NCBI RefSeq assembly: GCF_000247815.1
Contig: NC_021676.1
Span: 18,689,020-18,753,019, forward strand
Direction: 5' to 3'
DNA: 64,000 nucleotides
Origin: Ficedula albicollis
Lineage: Eukaryota; Chordata; Aves; Passeriformes; Muscicapidae
Both the position numbers and the translations under genes were made by a program. The notes beneath the pieces are model-generated. The model searched no databases. It saw only the letters and a list, made by a program, of their open reading frames with translations, and was not told where the DNA came from. Positions 12,257-25,640 of the stretch are shown piece by piece. Position 1 is the stretch's first letter, and each line of letters opens with the position of its first letter.

Positions 12257-15200
12257 GCTTCTGGTCCCTGAGTTCACACAGGGGATGAGATGAAACAAGG
12301 CAAACCTGGTTCTAATCGCTCTCGTCTAATTCTGCTGCATAATGGAGATGAGCAGTACTTACATAACAATATCCTGGGATGTTAATAGATTTAATAACCC
12401 AGAAAGGTGGGAAGAGGTTCTGAATTACCTATAAAATGGCATCTAACTAATGAAGTTTACAGGAAGCTCATCTCTTTGAAGGAGAATCAGATGGTAGGAG
12501 TGAGACTTCTGCATATGCTCAGAAGAAGAGACAAAATGAAGCTGCCTGTCCTAATCAGAATAAAACTCCCATTAAAAATAAGTTCTGAGGTGCTGTTGGA
12601 TTATGCCAGTAATACAGAGCTTCTAGTTCAAGTCTTGCAAAAATGTAAACAACAGAGGCTCCTTTAGATTTAATCTCTTTTTTCCAAGTGTTGATATGTT
12701 CCAATCTTGGGGATTAGAACTCTGTATGTGCCCAGTGAAAACAATTGGTTCATTAATGCTGTTTTGTTAGACCTTGCCCCCCTCTTGCCATGGTGATAAG
12801 GGACCTTAATTAGATCCCAGAACAAATGCTGGAGAGCTTGACAAAAAGGAGAAACATGGGGAGGGGGTGGAGAAACCCTGAGATGTTGTTAGCAGATGCA
12901 TGCAGAGAGCTGTATCCTGCAGAGGAGAGACTGTGCTTTATGGAAAACACTGGTTTCCTTTCCCAGGGCCACAGCCTGTGCTGCTGGGCTGGAAACATCC
13001 TTGGACAGTGGGTAGGATTAGCTTCCTGCACATGAGATCCTGCTCCCAGGTGTGGGCACCCTGTCCTGGGAGACTGGACAAGGAATGTGCTGCTGGCAGA
13101 GCTAAAAATGTCTATTCCTGAATCTGTGCTGGATGCTGCTGATGTTCCCCCGTGATAAGTGGTCAAATCATTGGCTTGATTTGTATTTGAACAAAAAAAA
13201 AAAAAAAGTTGTGTGAGGAGGGCTGGAGAAGGAGGAGAATTCAGAGGAATGTTATGAATGCCATCAGCAGAGGGGGTGTAAGCAAAAGGGGGAATTCAAC
13301 AATGAAAAGGAAGGTTGGAAAATAATGTTAGCTGGAAAAAGGAAGACAGCTTTGTCTGAGAAGCAGATCTCCATGTGGTTTCAAAAAAAGCAAGCATGCA
13401 GGAACACAGGCATTAGAAATTGAGAAATGCTGGGTTCTTCTGTTTGTTTTCTATTGTTGGGTGCTCAGGTTACACCTTCAAAACTTCCTGTGCCATCGTT
13501 CGAGGTAGAACATTAACTTCAGGTTAAAATCTCAGCTTTTCATTAACTGCATTTCCAGTCTGGAAGCAGAGGACTGTGGCTATCAGCTCTCATACCTTTG
13601 TCTCCAGTCTTAAATTACTGTGCTGCCTGATTACTTGTACTTCATAATTATTCCTAACTTAAATTATCCTTCAATAAACTAAAATAAGATTATCTCATAT
13701 GAGACTCTATGAGTCTCTCATAGGAAGTATATTTTTCTGGCCACAAGACAGTTTTTCTCTGAGCAACTAATTTATTAATTTATTTTTATTTTCATGTCAG
13801 GTTTTCTGTATCACAGTGACATGTTGTGGTGCACAGGTGAAGATGTTTCAAGCAAAATTTATTGCATTACAAGATGATGCATAAAAGCCAGCCCTGTTGT
13901 CAAGATCTATCAAGTAGTTTAAAGCTTGGAATTGGATCTCTGTCTAGCCTAATATTTTAGGAACTTCTAAGTAAGAACAAGGTGTAATTCCTCTATTTTA
14001 AAAAATAGGCCTCTGCAAAGCATGCATCAAACCTGCCAGCATTTTAGTAAATATATCAAAAAGCAAATTCAGGTGCCTGCAGACCTACATCTCATTTAAA
14101 CACATTATAGTAGGTGCTAAAGTAATCCTGTGAGAGGCAGGTGTTATCTCTGAGTAAATACAGAACTGTCCATCAGCCCTGATGATGTGAGAGTGCCTCT
14201 GTGTGATCTCCCTGGGCTTGGGGAAGCATCAGGAGCAAGTTGAGTGGCACTGAAATATTCTGGGTTTGGTGCTTTGTGCCTGTTCCTTCTGAGCTGGTTG
14301 GGTTGGACAGGCTTTGGTTCTCAGGAGTAAAAAAAGCTCCAGGTATCATGGTTTGCCCAGGCTGGCTGTGGCACTGATGCAATAGGCTCATTTTAACAAA
14401 GGGAGCTTTGTGTTTCCTCAAATGTGCTCAGGAAAGAGAAACTATTTGAAGTTTGTTAAGTACGAGGTGTCTTGCAATTTCTTACTCATCCACTGTTTCT
14501 GTGTGCTTCCAATACCCTTTTTCAGGATATTTATTCAAGGTTAACAGAACCTTCTTTACAGTTCTTGCTGTTCTTTCAGAACCCTGGTTTTCATTATTTT
14601 TTAACTTATCTAGAGAGCACGGTGGCCTTAAACATCCAGGACTATCCAGTATTAATTTCTGTTTTGCAAGAACAGAAAGAGGCTTTTCTTTGGAGCTGAA
14701 TGGGAACTGAGGTGGTTCAGTTTTCCAATTTTCCTTTGCAGACTGAGAGTGACTGTTTGAGCTTAAACAAGTTGTAAGGGTTATAAAGACAATTTCATGG
14801 ACCCTCAGTGGAAGGGGATTTCAGATAAATACATCCAGGATGACTGTAGTTTTAGGAACGTTAGTAAAATAAGAGATGAAGGTAATATAGGGGGAGGAGA
14901 TGGAGGAATGAGAGGAGGGTGAGCAGCAGAACCTCTGCCTGCCACTTAATTGCACCTCAGAATAAACTGGAGACCAGGTGTCCCTGCTCTGTAAACCTGT
15001 GGTCTGCAAAATTATTGTCAGATAAACATTACTGCAGGAAAAAAAACCTGTAAACTCAGGCTTTTATGGGTTATAACATTGTTAGTTGTAAATAACACCA
15101 TTAAAATCCACCCTTTTCAGACAGATGCTTCAGGAAAAGTGAATATGAACTCCTGCCCATCCTTAGGAGTGTGATTGCTGCAGAATTCAGGGAAGGTCTC

Positions 15201-16880
15201 AGTGGGCCTGGAGCTGTTCTAGAAGTGGCAGCTGGTGTGGTGGGAGCCTGGTGAAAATTTCAGTTTGGAAATTGCCTTTGATGTTTTTAAAGCTGCAGAG
15301 GTTAATTCTGTGTTGTACCTGGTTGAATATCTTGGAATTCTGGGGGGAAAAAAGACAGGCAGAGAATAAACCAACTATATCACTTAATATTAAGTTGAAC
15401 TTGCTTATGGGTTTTGGTTTGAAAGGAATAATATGAATATTTCTGTCTTTGTCAGTTCCCCTCCATGGCAGACTTGCTGTGTGCTGGTGATGGAACTGTC
15501 TGACTTGGGTTGGAGTTGCTCCTGTCAGGGCAGGAAATGCACAGTCAAGGTATTAAATAATGTGATTAGATGATCTAGAGGATTTAGTCCTAAATCATTA
15601 TTTATTTTTTTAAAGCTGTTGTTCCTAGTGCTTGGACATATTATCCAAGAATAATGTTTGGCTTCTACTAAGTCAAAACAATGTAGGAGAGTTTTTAAAG
15701 CATGCATTTAAAGCTCAGATTTTGGGTTAAAACTCAGACCTTTGCTAATTCCCACCCGTGGCTGTCTGGTCTGTGTGCAGATGAACACAGAGAGCAAAGT
15801 GGAAGTGCCAAAATGCCAAGAGCTCCCTGTTCCCCAGGGCAGCAGCAGCACACGGAAGGTGTGTGACTTCAGGAAGACACCTCTGAGTTAAGCTGATAAA
15901 ACCTCTCTTTAATCCTTACTCTGGTTTCCACCTACTTCAATTAATTATGGAGATGAGTTGTTAGTGGTGAGTTTTATGAAACCGTGTGTAAACAGTGTGT
16001 ATAATGAAAACAATAAAGACCTCATTTGTAGATCAGACATTAGGGAGATAGGATTATTTCCTGGCTCAAAGCAGGTGTCATTTATGTGGATAGTTCCCTT
16101 TGTGTGCAAGTTTCATGGCAGACAAGTGTTTTGCAGGGAATAGTGCACTTTGGAGAGGTGTCTGGGTTTTACAGGCTGGGTTTGTACAAGTGCTGTCCAG
16201 CTGGTGCATCCACATCCCTTCTGGGCTGCTGGAGCTGTGTAAGAATGGTGCAGCCACACCAGCAGAGACAAGTCCTTGGTGGCCTGGCTTCTGCTTTTAG
16301 TTTCTCCTGAGCTAATTGTTGAAGCCTTGCATTAAAAAATGAAACCTAAGTAAGGACTGAGTTGAACAGTCTGTTCAAAGTCTTGATTCGACAACTCAGT
16401 GTGTTCTCTTGGGAGAGTTTCATCATGTATCTGAAGTATGTCCAGGACCAGGACTGTAAGAGAAGGAATCAAGGTGTCTGGGCAATGATGCACAGCTTGT
16501 TTAATGCCAGATCAGCAACCCCAGTCAGGGCTGGGAGTCACTTGCCAGGTGTGTGTGCTCAACCCAGCCCTGGGACTTGCTGGCTACTGTGAGGTGGCAG
16601 CCAGTGCTTGTCTTGGGGCAGGAGGAATGTCTACTCATCTTCTGCCCTGGGCTGCTGGTCCCTCCTAGGCAGAGAAGCAGCCCAGCAAAAAAATTTGGGG
16701 TGATAGCTGTGCCTAAGGGAAAGCTGGAGCTGCAGGGAGCGTCACACTGCTGTCTCCAAAAAATACAGCTCTGGTCTGAGACACACTTTGGCTGTGATGT
16801 CTCTTGAGTGTTGTGGAACAGGTGGCACCATCTGGCAGGTCAAGAGGTGCCCAGGCAGCAGAACTGCTGTCAGCAGGGTG
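12257..16880. other. Unique non-coding sequence
   Basis: No supported gene. An A15 run lies near 13187, and a short imperfect hairpin lies at 13697-13722. Several AT-rich stretches (13600-14120, 15540-15740) lack repeats and might be conserved non-coding DNA. The 86-codon Lys/Leu-rich frame at 12407-12667 has no recognised domain. Confidence 0.5.
13697..13722. repeat. Imperfect inverted repeat / hairpin
   Basis: TATGAGACTC is followed after TAT by GAGTCTC-TC-ATA. This gives a 10-bp stem with a 2-nt bulge and a 3-nt loop. It is short enough to be chance in AT-rich DNA. Confidence 0.4.
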
Positions 16881-18215
16881 GTGGTGATGGAATGGCAGAG
16901 ATTGGGGAGCAGCAGTGATGGAATGGCAGAGATTGGGGAGCAGCAGTGATGGAATGGCAGAGATTGGGGAGCAGCAGTGATGGAATGGCAGAGATTGGGG
17001 AGCAGCAGTGATGGAATGGCAGAGATTGGGGAGCAGCAGTGATGGAATGGCAGAGATTGGGGAGCAGCAGTGATGGAATGGCAGAGATTGGGGAGCAGCA
17101 GTGATGGAATGGCAGAGATTGGGGAGCAGCAGTGATGGAATGGCAGAGATTGGGGAGCAGCAGTGATGGAATGGCAGAGATTGGGGAGCAGCAGTGATGG
17201 AATGGCAGAGATTGGGGAGCAGCAGTGATGGAATGGCAGAGATTGGGGAGCAGCAGTGATGGAATGGCAGAGATTGGGGAGCAGCAGTGATGGAATGGCA
17301 GAGATTGGGGAGCAGCAGTGATGGAATGGCAGAGATTGGGGAGCAGCAGTGATGGAATGGCAGAGATTGGGGAGCAGCAGTGATGGAATGGCAGAGATTG
17401 GGGAGCAGCAGTGATGGAATGGCAGAGATTGGGGAGCAGCAGTGATGGAATGGCAGAGATTGGGGAGCAGCAGTGATGGAATGGCAGAGATTGGGGAGCA
17501 GCAGTGATGGAATGGCAGAGATTGGGGAGCAGCAGTGATGGAATGGCAGAGATTGGGGAGCAGCAGTGATGGAATGGCAGAGATTGGGGAGCAGCAGTGA
17601 TGGAATGGCAGAGATTGGGGAGCAGCAGTGATGGAATGGCAGAGATTGGGGAGCAGCAGTGATGGAATGGCAGAGATTGGGGAGCAGCAGTGATGGAATG
17701 GCAGAGATTGGGGAGCAGCAGTGATGGAATGGCAGAGATTGGGGAGCAGCAGTGATGGAATGGCAGAGATTGGGGAGCAGCAGTGATGGAATGGCAGAGA
17801 TTGGGGAGCAGCAGTGATGGAATGGCAGAGATTGGGGAGCAGCAGTGATGGAATGGCAGAGATTGGGGAGCAGCAGTGATGGAATGGCAGAGATTGGGGA
17901 GCAGCAGTGATGGAATGGCAGAGATTGGGGAGCAGCAGTGATGGAATGGCAGAGATTGGGGAGCAGCAGTGATGGAATGGCAGAGATTGGGGAGCAGCAG
18001 TGATGGAATGGCAGAGATTGGGGAGCAGCAGTGATGGAATGGCAGAGATTGGGGAGCAGCAGTGATGGTGATGGAATGGCAGAGATTGGGGAGCAGCAGA
18101 GGTGGTGATGGAATGGCAGAGATTGGGGAGCAGCAGAGGTGGTGATGGAATGGCAGAGATTGGGGAGCAGCAGAGGTGGTGATGGAATGGCAGAGGTTGG
18201 GGAGCAGCAGTTCTA
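16881..18215. repeat. 31-bp minisatellite, about 42 units
   Basis: The word GAATGGCAG recurs at 16890 and then every 31 bp through 18037 (38 units). It recurs again at 18074, 18111, 18148 and 18185 at 37-bp spacing, because these units carry an extra 6 bp (GTGATG or a GAGGTG-type insert). Core units look identical by eye. The left-edge sequence (GGTGGTGGTGATGG) resembles the longer right-edge units. Because 31 is not a multiple of 3 and the unit lacks stops in the minus direction, a spurious 460-codon minus-strand frame (16870-18252) runs through the whole array with a 31-residue repeat. There is no sign of a real protein: the frame cycles through all three phases of the same DNA. Confidence 0.97.
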
Positions 18216-19037
18216 CAGAATACAGCAGCCTGTCATATTGGTCTGTATGCATCTAAAATATAAAACTGATTATGGTAGTTCATCTCCCCACTACCCAGAT
18301 TTGTGGTAGGTTTGACGAAGTGACACAGTCAAACTTGTAAGTGCAAAAATGTCCAAGAAATTAAATTAGCAAGCTAAAAGTGATGGTGTGGAAGGGAGCA
18401 GGAGGTAATTAAAAGATAAGGCTTTGTGAAAAGCTTGATTCTAAGATTTGTAAGCAGATGTTCAGAGGGTAATTTTTCCTTTGTGTTCACTGGGAAGTTT
18501 CTATTTTATTCTTGCTTCTCAGTTGATGACAGAATAACAATACATCTCCCGAGTCTGTTGTGAATAAACTCCTGTGCACTTTTTTCCATAAAAATTCTTT
18601 TTGCAATATGTGGAAGTTTACCACAGACACATCATGGCTGTGTGATTGTGTACAAGTGCTAAATGCTCTTGGTATCCATCAAGTTTAGTTCTGCTGCAAA
18701 AGCAACGCTCTGGCCCTATTGCTTACTGGTGATGTTCTTTAGCAAGTGTTTTTAATCCATCTTTTTTCACAGAAGGTTAAACTGAGAGTAGGAAGTTACG
18801 ATTAGCTGTGTAAAGGTGCTGTAGACTCCCAGTTCCCAAGGATGTCAGTGATGGCTGCAGAGCAAAAAATCCTCCTGTTCTCCCATTGAATCTTTCAGTG
18901 CAGGGTTCCCTGTACATAACAGGAGCTGGTGGATGTTCATCCATGCATTGTGTTGATTTTTTTTTTTTATTGTACTTTTTATGTTCTAGGAAGACCTGAA
19001 GCAGTGGCAGCTACAAGGACCACTGCAAACTGGTCTG
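18216..19037. other. Unique non-coding sequence
   Basis: No gene or repeat is recognised apart from a T run near 18958-18969. Confidence 0.5.
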
Positions 19038-19180
19038 CTCCATCCCTGGAAGTGTCCAGAGCCAGGTCTGATGGAGCTCTGAGCTACCTGGGATAGTGGA
19101 ATTTCTTATTTATATGAAAAGAGATGAGCATTAATGTCCCTTCCAGCCCAGGTTATTGTGATTCTCTGATTGTCTGGTCT
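19038..19180 (+). mobile_element. Degraded CR1 LINE 3' tail
   Basis: The order CATCCCTGGAAGTGTCCAGA, GGTCTGATGGAGCTCTGAG, CTACCTGGGATAGTGGAA, then GTCCCTTCCAGCCCAGGTTA and TGTGATTCTCTGATTG follows the sense CR1 3' end. A roughly 30-bp unrelated insertion or divergence sits in the middle. It is an old copy. Confidence 0.75.
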
Positions 19181-20697
19181 ATATAAAATATTTTCTGCAG
19201 TTTCACTCCAACTTCTGATCTCCAGTGGTGGGTGCAGGCAGCGATCACCAGGCTCTGCAGGAGTGTCTCAGAGTAAATGAGGTTGTTAATCAAGGCTGGG
19301 GCTTCCTCTACTTGCTGGAAGCTAATTAGGACCTGCCCAAAAATATGCATTTTAAATGGCCTAATTGAACCGTTCAGCAGTTGAATTTAGCTGCAATGGA
19401 GGCCTAAAGTTTAGGTGGTTGTTATCAGAGTAGCAGAAGCCATTTGTGGTTTGTGGTGGTCAGTGTGTGACAGTGTAGTTACATTCCATCTCCATCTTCC
19501 TGTGGAATAAACCCCGTGTTCCAGTGGAATAAAAAAGAATCAGAATCCCACTTTTACTGGCTTGGATGCAACAGAGAACAACCTTATCCCCAAACTCACT
19601 GGCTAAATTCGACTGGAGCCTTTCCCTGCTTCCTGAACTCCCCATTATTGTTTTAAGTACATGTATTCAGTATTCTTGATGCCTGTCCTAAAGCTGCACA
19701 GCATTTCTGTAAAATACAAAATACCTTGTGACACTTGCCATTTCTTACTACACGTACGACCTCTGGAATATCTCCAAAGCTCTGGAAAAGAATGAGATTT
19801 TCAGTAATGGCTACAGGCATTAAGGGCATAAATACTGTTGAGTATCAGTGGGATTTATGCTCCTAAGTTGCTGTAAATGCTTTTGAAAGTCACATCCAAA
19901 ATGTAGCATTAAGAACAAGATATGCTGCTAGTGTTTTTTAAAGCAGATGTGTGATATAAATGAACAATAAAATGAAAGGTGCTTTATAATGTTATTCTTG
20001 TGGAAGAATTGTTAAATACATAATTATTACAAACAGCTGAATTTTGGAGAGCTTTCTTGTCAGGCTTGCAGTTTGGTGTGTTGATATTCATCCAGCTCCA
20101 AAGAGAAAGGAACTGAGATTTCAGGGCAAAACTCCTTTAGTTTGTTGTTAATCAAGAAGAAATTTCTATATATTCCAACTGAGACAAGAAAATACCCCCA
20201 GTTCTCAAGAAATGTTCTAGTACACTGATTGTTAAATGTAAATGAGACCCTGTCATTAAAATCCATAGATTCATGGTGCTAAATGACAAATTGCAGTTAC
20301 CACATCGCTTAATGCACCATTCTTTTATTTTAATATCTTGCAGGTTTGTTACTGCTCAGCAGTGTCTGGGAGGTTTTCTGGGGGTTTGGGCTGTTGTGTC
20401 TGGGAGGTTTTCAGGGATTCCACGTGGTTTTCCAGTGGAAATTTGTTTTCCACTGACCCTTGAATTTTCCAAAGGCAGGGAATGTGCTATTCCTCCACGA
20501 GCAGATTCCTCCTGCTTTTTTTCTCACAAGTCCCAAACTATCTTTTCCCCCTCCTTCCTTCCTGATTCCAGCACTGTGTGTCATTATTTAGATTTGTAAT
20601 TTCTGAGTTCTCTTCCTGAAGAGGTGGCAATTCCTCTGGGAACGTCTCCGGCGTTTTGCCTGTGCCCAGCTGCTCTCCCATCATATCACTGCGTATT
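19181..20697. other. Unique non-coding sequence
   Basis: No supported gene. A 34-bp-period duplication of TGTCTGGGAGGTTTTC occurs at 20363 and 20397. AT-rich unique sequence at about 19880-20280 is otherwise featureless. Confidence 0.5.
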
Positions 20698-21275
20698 TAT
20701 GGGGCTGGGCACTCCTATTAGCAGTTGTAGTTACATATTTAAACATACTTCACATAACTAATTATGTTTCATGGCCTGTAGCCAAATTGACTAATTCTGC
20801 CTCCTTGAAGCTCCAGAAAAATACACATATTTAGAACGTGGCTAAAACTTCCCTTTAGCGACTCAGTGACGTTTTCCTGAGGTTGAGCTGTTTTGGGTGG
20901 GCAAATAAAGGTGTTTCAATGTGAGAATATTTTGAACCAATTTTCCCATCTCTCTTGCCTCCTTGGTTTTTTTTTTTTTTTTTTTTTTTTTATGGGGCTG
21001 GGCACTCCTATTAGCAGTTGTAGTTACATATTTAAACATACTTCACATAACTAATTATGTTTCATGGCCTGTAGCCAAATTGACTAATTCTGCCTCCTTG
21101 AAGCTCCAGAAAAATACACATATTTAGAACGTGGCTAAAACTTCCCTTTAGCGACTCAGTGACGTTTTCCTGAGGTTGAGCTGTTTTGGGTGGGCAAATA
21201 AAGGTGTTTCAATGTGAGAATATTTTGAACCAATTTTCCCATCTCTCTTGCCTCCTTGGTTTTTTTTTTTTGGTT
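20698..21275. repeat. 293-bp direct tandem duplication with a T-run junction
   Basis: The segment starting TATGGGGCTGGGCACTCC at 20698 is repeated at 20991. I see no difference between copies through the shared CTCTTGCCTCCTTGG end (copy ends 20966 and 21259). The junction is a T25 run (20967-20991). The second copy is followed by T11-GG-T12. Identity plus a homopolymer breakpoint suggests either a very recent duplication or a false duplication in the assembly. Confidence 0.95.
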
Positions 21276-22866
21276 TTTTTTTTTTGGAGCCTGTTTTGGG
21301 TGGCAGCTGGTCCCTGTTCCAGCCGAGGGGGCTTGTTCTGCGTGGACGTGCTGGTTGGGCTCCTTCACATCATCAAATGCCAAAGATTTGTCTTAAATAA
21401 ACTCCTGAGGTCTCTACTTTTTAAAAAATCATCACACAGAGCAAGAGGTTGGGCCAGCTGCTTGCATTATTGCCCCGGAGAGGAAATACAGACCAACTGT
21501 GCTGGAAATGGAAGTTGTTGGACTTACATTTAGAGTTGGTTTTTATTTGTAGAGCTGATTACAGACTTTTACAGGCAATTATCAAAAATAAGGAAAGTCT
21601 GGGAATTTTTTTTTCCTTGGTGTTGTTCTGCAGTTTGTGTGTTTGCTCTGAAGTGCTTATTCCTGGCAGGCTGGGGCTGGGCATTTCTGCCTGGTGTCTG
21701 ACTGTAATTCCATTTTGGAGCCTCAGCATCCCACCTGACAGCTCTCACATCCCGCTGCCATCCTGCTAATTGCTTGGCATTCCCAGGATTTTAGTGCAAG
21801 GTGTTCACGTGCAGAGATCTCCCTCTCACAGGTGGAATGGGTTTTTTTTTTATTTATTTGGTTTTGCTAGCCTAAGTTGGGTTTGGAATGGGAAGCCATT
21901 AAAGGATAAAAGCAACACACATGCCTGTAGAGGTCAATTTAACTGGTACAGCAGCACAAAAACACACAAAGGACCCATGTAACAAAACCTAATCGGCTTT
22001 AGCTTGAGGGTTACCACAACCCACATCTTTGAGATTGCTGCTATCAGTTACATTTTTACAGTTCAGCACTATTTTTTATTGCAATTGAAGCACAATATTT
22101 GTACCTATTAGCCTTTGAGTTTCCTTTTTAGCTCCCTCCCCATAAAGCGAGATGCAGCATTATTATTAAACTGTTCTCCGGGCTAAACACTGTGAATGTC
22201 ATTCATGCCTGTGTTTATTAAGAAAGCAGGAAGAGAGGGAGAAGCTTGAGCTTGTCTGGTTTGCTTGACTTGCATCAAGGATAACTTTGCAAGAGAGAGA
22301 GAGCTTTCAATAAGGATTCAAAATTGCATAATGAAAAGGTTCTGGAAATAATTATAAAAATCAGACTGAAATCACTTTGGAGAATTGTCGAGGGTTTTAT
22401 TTTTTTTTTAATATATATATATTTTTTTTTTTTTACATTCAAATTGGCAATGAAGTGTAATGAAGACAGTCAGAAATAACCCCTGCTGCCCACGCAGGGT
22501 ATATATAGAGATTGTATTTACTCTGCTGTGCAAGCATCTACTGCAAGATGGCACATTAAAATGTGAACAAAACAGCACATCCCCGCTCCTGGATGCCGCA
22601 GTGCTGCTCGCATCTGATAAACAGTTGGAGTGGGGAGCCGTGCTGAGCGCGTGCAGCAGCTGCTGCCACTGCCATGCACGGCCACCAGCTCTGCCTCCAC
22701 CAAACCTGGCCATCTCCTCCTCCTCACAGGGCACTTTTCCGAACCTTAGCCAAAACCTGGAGCGCTCAAACTTCCCAACTTTCAGCCATTCTTGCTGCCA
22801 GGTGTGCTCACACACACCCAGGGGTGATTTTTTGGTTGGGGTGGTACCTGCAGGATGTGGTATCTG
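21276..22866. other. Unique sequence, possible conserved non-coding block
   Basis: No supported gene. A poly-T/(AT)n tract lies at 22396-22435. The stretch 22050-22340 is repeat-free and AT-rich with TTATTA/ATTTTTATTG-type words. It has the look of conserved vertebrate non-coding DNA, which cannot be shown without alignment. A moderately CpG-containing patch lies near 22585-22650. Confidence 0.4.
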
Positions 22867-23733
<867 letters not shown>

Positions 23734-23787
23734 AGTCTCTCTTTCTTGTTCTTCAGCACCACAATTTATTTTCTTTCAGGTTTAAGC

Positions 23788-23815
23788 TTTTTTTTTTTTT
23801 TTTTTTTTTTCCCCG

Positions 23816-23856
<41 letters not shown>
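23788..23856 (+). repeat. T run, CCCCGC, then G40 run
   Basis: A run of about 23 T ends at 23810 and is followed by CCCCGC. G40 follows (23817-23856), then TTTTATTTCCCCGCC. The CCCCGC word on both sides of the G run hints at a local duplication or a misjoin. It sits about 260 bp downstream of the larger poly-G run. Confidence 0.85.
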
Positions 23857-23858
<2 letters not shown>

Positions 23859-25555
23859 TTATTTCCCCGCCACAAAATTGTTTCCAGTCCTTGTCGATGT
23901 GTGTGTGACCTTCAGTGGGTAATCTCTTAATTAATTTTTGTACTGAATATGCAGCATATTGAGACGTGAGCTTTAGACACTCATCTTGGAGGCTGTGTTA
24001 ATTCTAAAAATCAAATGCATCAAATTTGGCAAGAAAGCCCAATTGCAAGTAACCAACCTCTTTCAGCTTCCCCCCTGCTCTTTCACCTCAAAAAATGTCA
24101 TATTGCCTATATTTGCATGTGATAATTTAGCATAAAAAGCATTTTGAGCACCCTGGAATGAACATTTTGACATTCAACTGGATGTTTGCTTTTACATTTG
24201 CCATACTTGGGTGCACCTCTGTGAGAAATGCATTGCAGAATTTTTGTATCTGAGGTTATACAAATTGTTTTAAATGCTGGTAATTGATTCCCAGCTAATG
24301 CTTTCAGCATGGGTTGCTCGGGCTGAGAAGTGCAGGCAGAGGTTGAATTTGAAATTGGAGTTTATTATGTTCCTGTCTTCTTTCCATTATATTCTGAATG
24401 CTGGGGAGAGCTGGTGGAAGATTTGGGGGTTGGTTGGTTCGGATTTGGTTTTGGGTCCTGTGGTAAGGTTGCTTTTTGGTTTTGTGGTAGGTGTTTTTTT
24501 GGGGAACAATGAAAAAATCTACTTTCTAGTCAGCAAAAATTGGCATGTGGCTTTTAGGCTGCAATCCTGTGGATTCCCATTTTGTGTGTTCTCACTCTTA
24601 TTAAAAGGAGTGTTCCCTTAAAAGTGTAGGTATGGTAGAGGGGGAGAAAAAAAAAGTGTGGCTAGTTGTTTGGCAGCAGCTACTGTTTGCAAAGGGATGT
24701 CATCACCTTCAAAATTTGTTGTTTGTAAGAAGGCTTTTTTACCTCCCAGTGCTGCAAGTAGCATTTAAAATAAGCAATCCTGAGAAAAGATCATCAGAGT
24801 TCTTGTATTTTTCCCTGGCTGTTTTTGTAAGATACTGATATAAGTACAATCAAGGAGTTTTTCCCATTTATATATAGATTTTTCACATAGCTGTAGTAGG
24901 GAACAAAGGTTTCATGTTGGAAAAAAATACTGTTTGTAAATTCTTTGGGGGGGGAGACTGACAGCAAGATTTGAAATTAATTTCCAAGTCCTGTAAATGT
25001 TAATAGATTTAAAAATCTGATTGGCCTTTTATTTTATTATCTTGTCCAGATACTGTCATGCAGTATAAACAATAAAATGAAACCATTCTGTTCTTTATGT
25101 GTTTTTCATCAACAACGAATTTTCGATGTGGAAATTCTTGAAGGGATTTGTTCACCATAGCTTAGATGTGCACTGTGGTGCCACGGTGTGTTATTTACTG
25201 ATTCTGGTTTGAGGGTTTATTCTTTTTTTCTCTCTAGGATATTTCTGTCTGCATTTATTAGTACAACAGTGAAATTAGTGCAGCAGCCAGTTTTCCTTTG
25301 CGGAAAACCGCTGTGGATAAAAAGGAGGATTCACACACCTAGAAATAAAATAAGAAATAAAATAAATGACTTAATGGTGACTGTGCTGTTGCTCAGAGTG
25401 GAGAGTTCTGGGCTGGCCAGGGTGAGCTGAGCAGAGGAAATCCAGGGGACGGCCCAGCATTGCATCTGCACCAAACGGAGATGTGCAACAACCCAATTCT
25501 GCATTTACACTGATTGATGAGTGTAATAAAAGTGCATCTGCCCTGACTCTTGGGG
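23857..25555. other. Unique non-coding sequence
   Basis: No supported gene or transposon. Mostly AT-rich unique DNA. A run of G with a few interruptions occurs near 24950. Confidence 0.5.
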
Positions 25556-25640
25556 ATGGTGCTGTGCAGGGCCAGGAGCTGGCCTCGATATCTTTGTGGG
25601 TCCCTTCCAACCCAGAATATTCTGTGATTCTGTGATCCCT
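25556..25640 (+). mobile_element. CR1 LINE 3' tail fragment
   Basis: GCTGTGCAGGGCCAGGAGCT, then a CTCGATATCTTTGTGGGTCC block and TTCCAACCCAGAATATTCTG, ending in GTGATTCTGTGAT repeats. This is the sense CR1 3' terminus with terminal octamer-type repeats. Confidence 0.9.

Noticed and set aside
16881..18215. CRISPR-like array
   Set aside because: The units are contiguous with no unique spacers, and the context is vertebrate.
16870..18252. 460-codon minus-strand frame with a 31-residue repeat
   Set aside because: It is the 31-bp minisatellite read in three successive phases. The unit has no stop on that strand. There is no unique protein sequence or coding signature.
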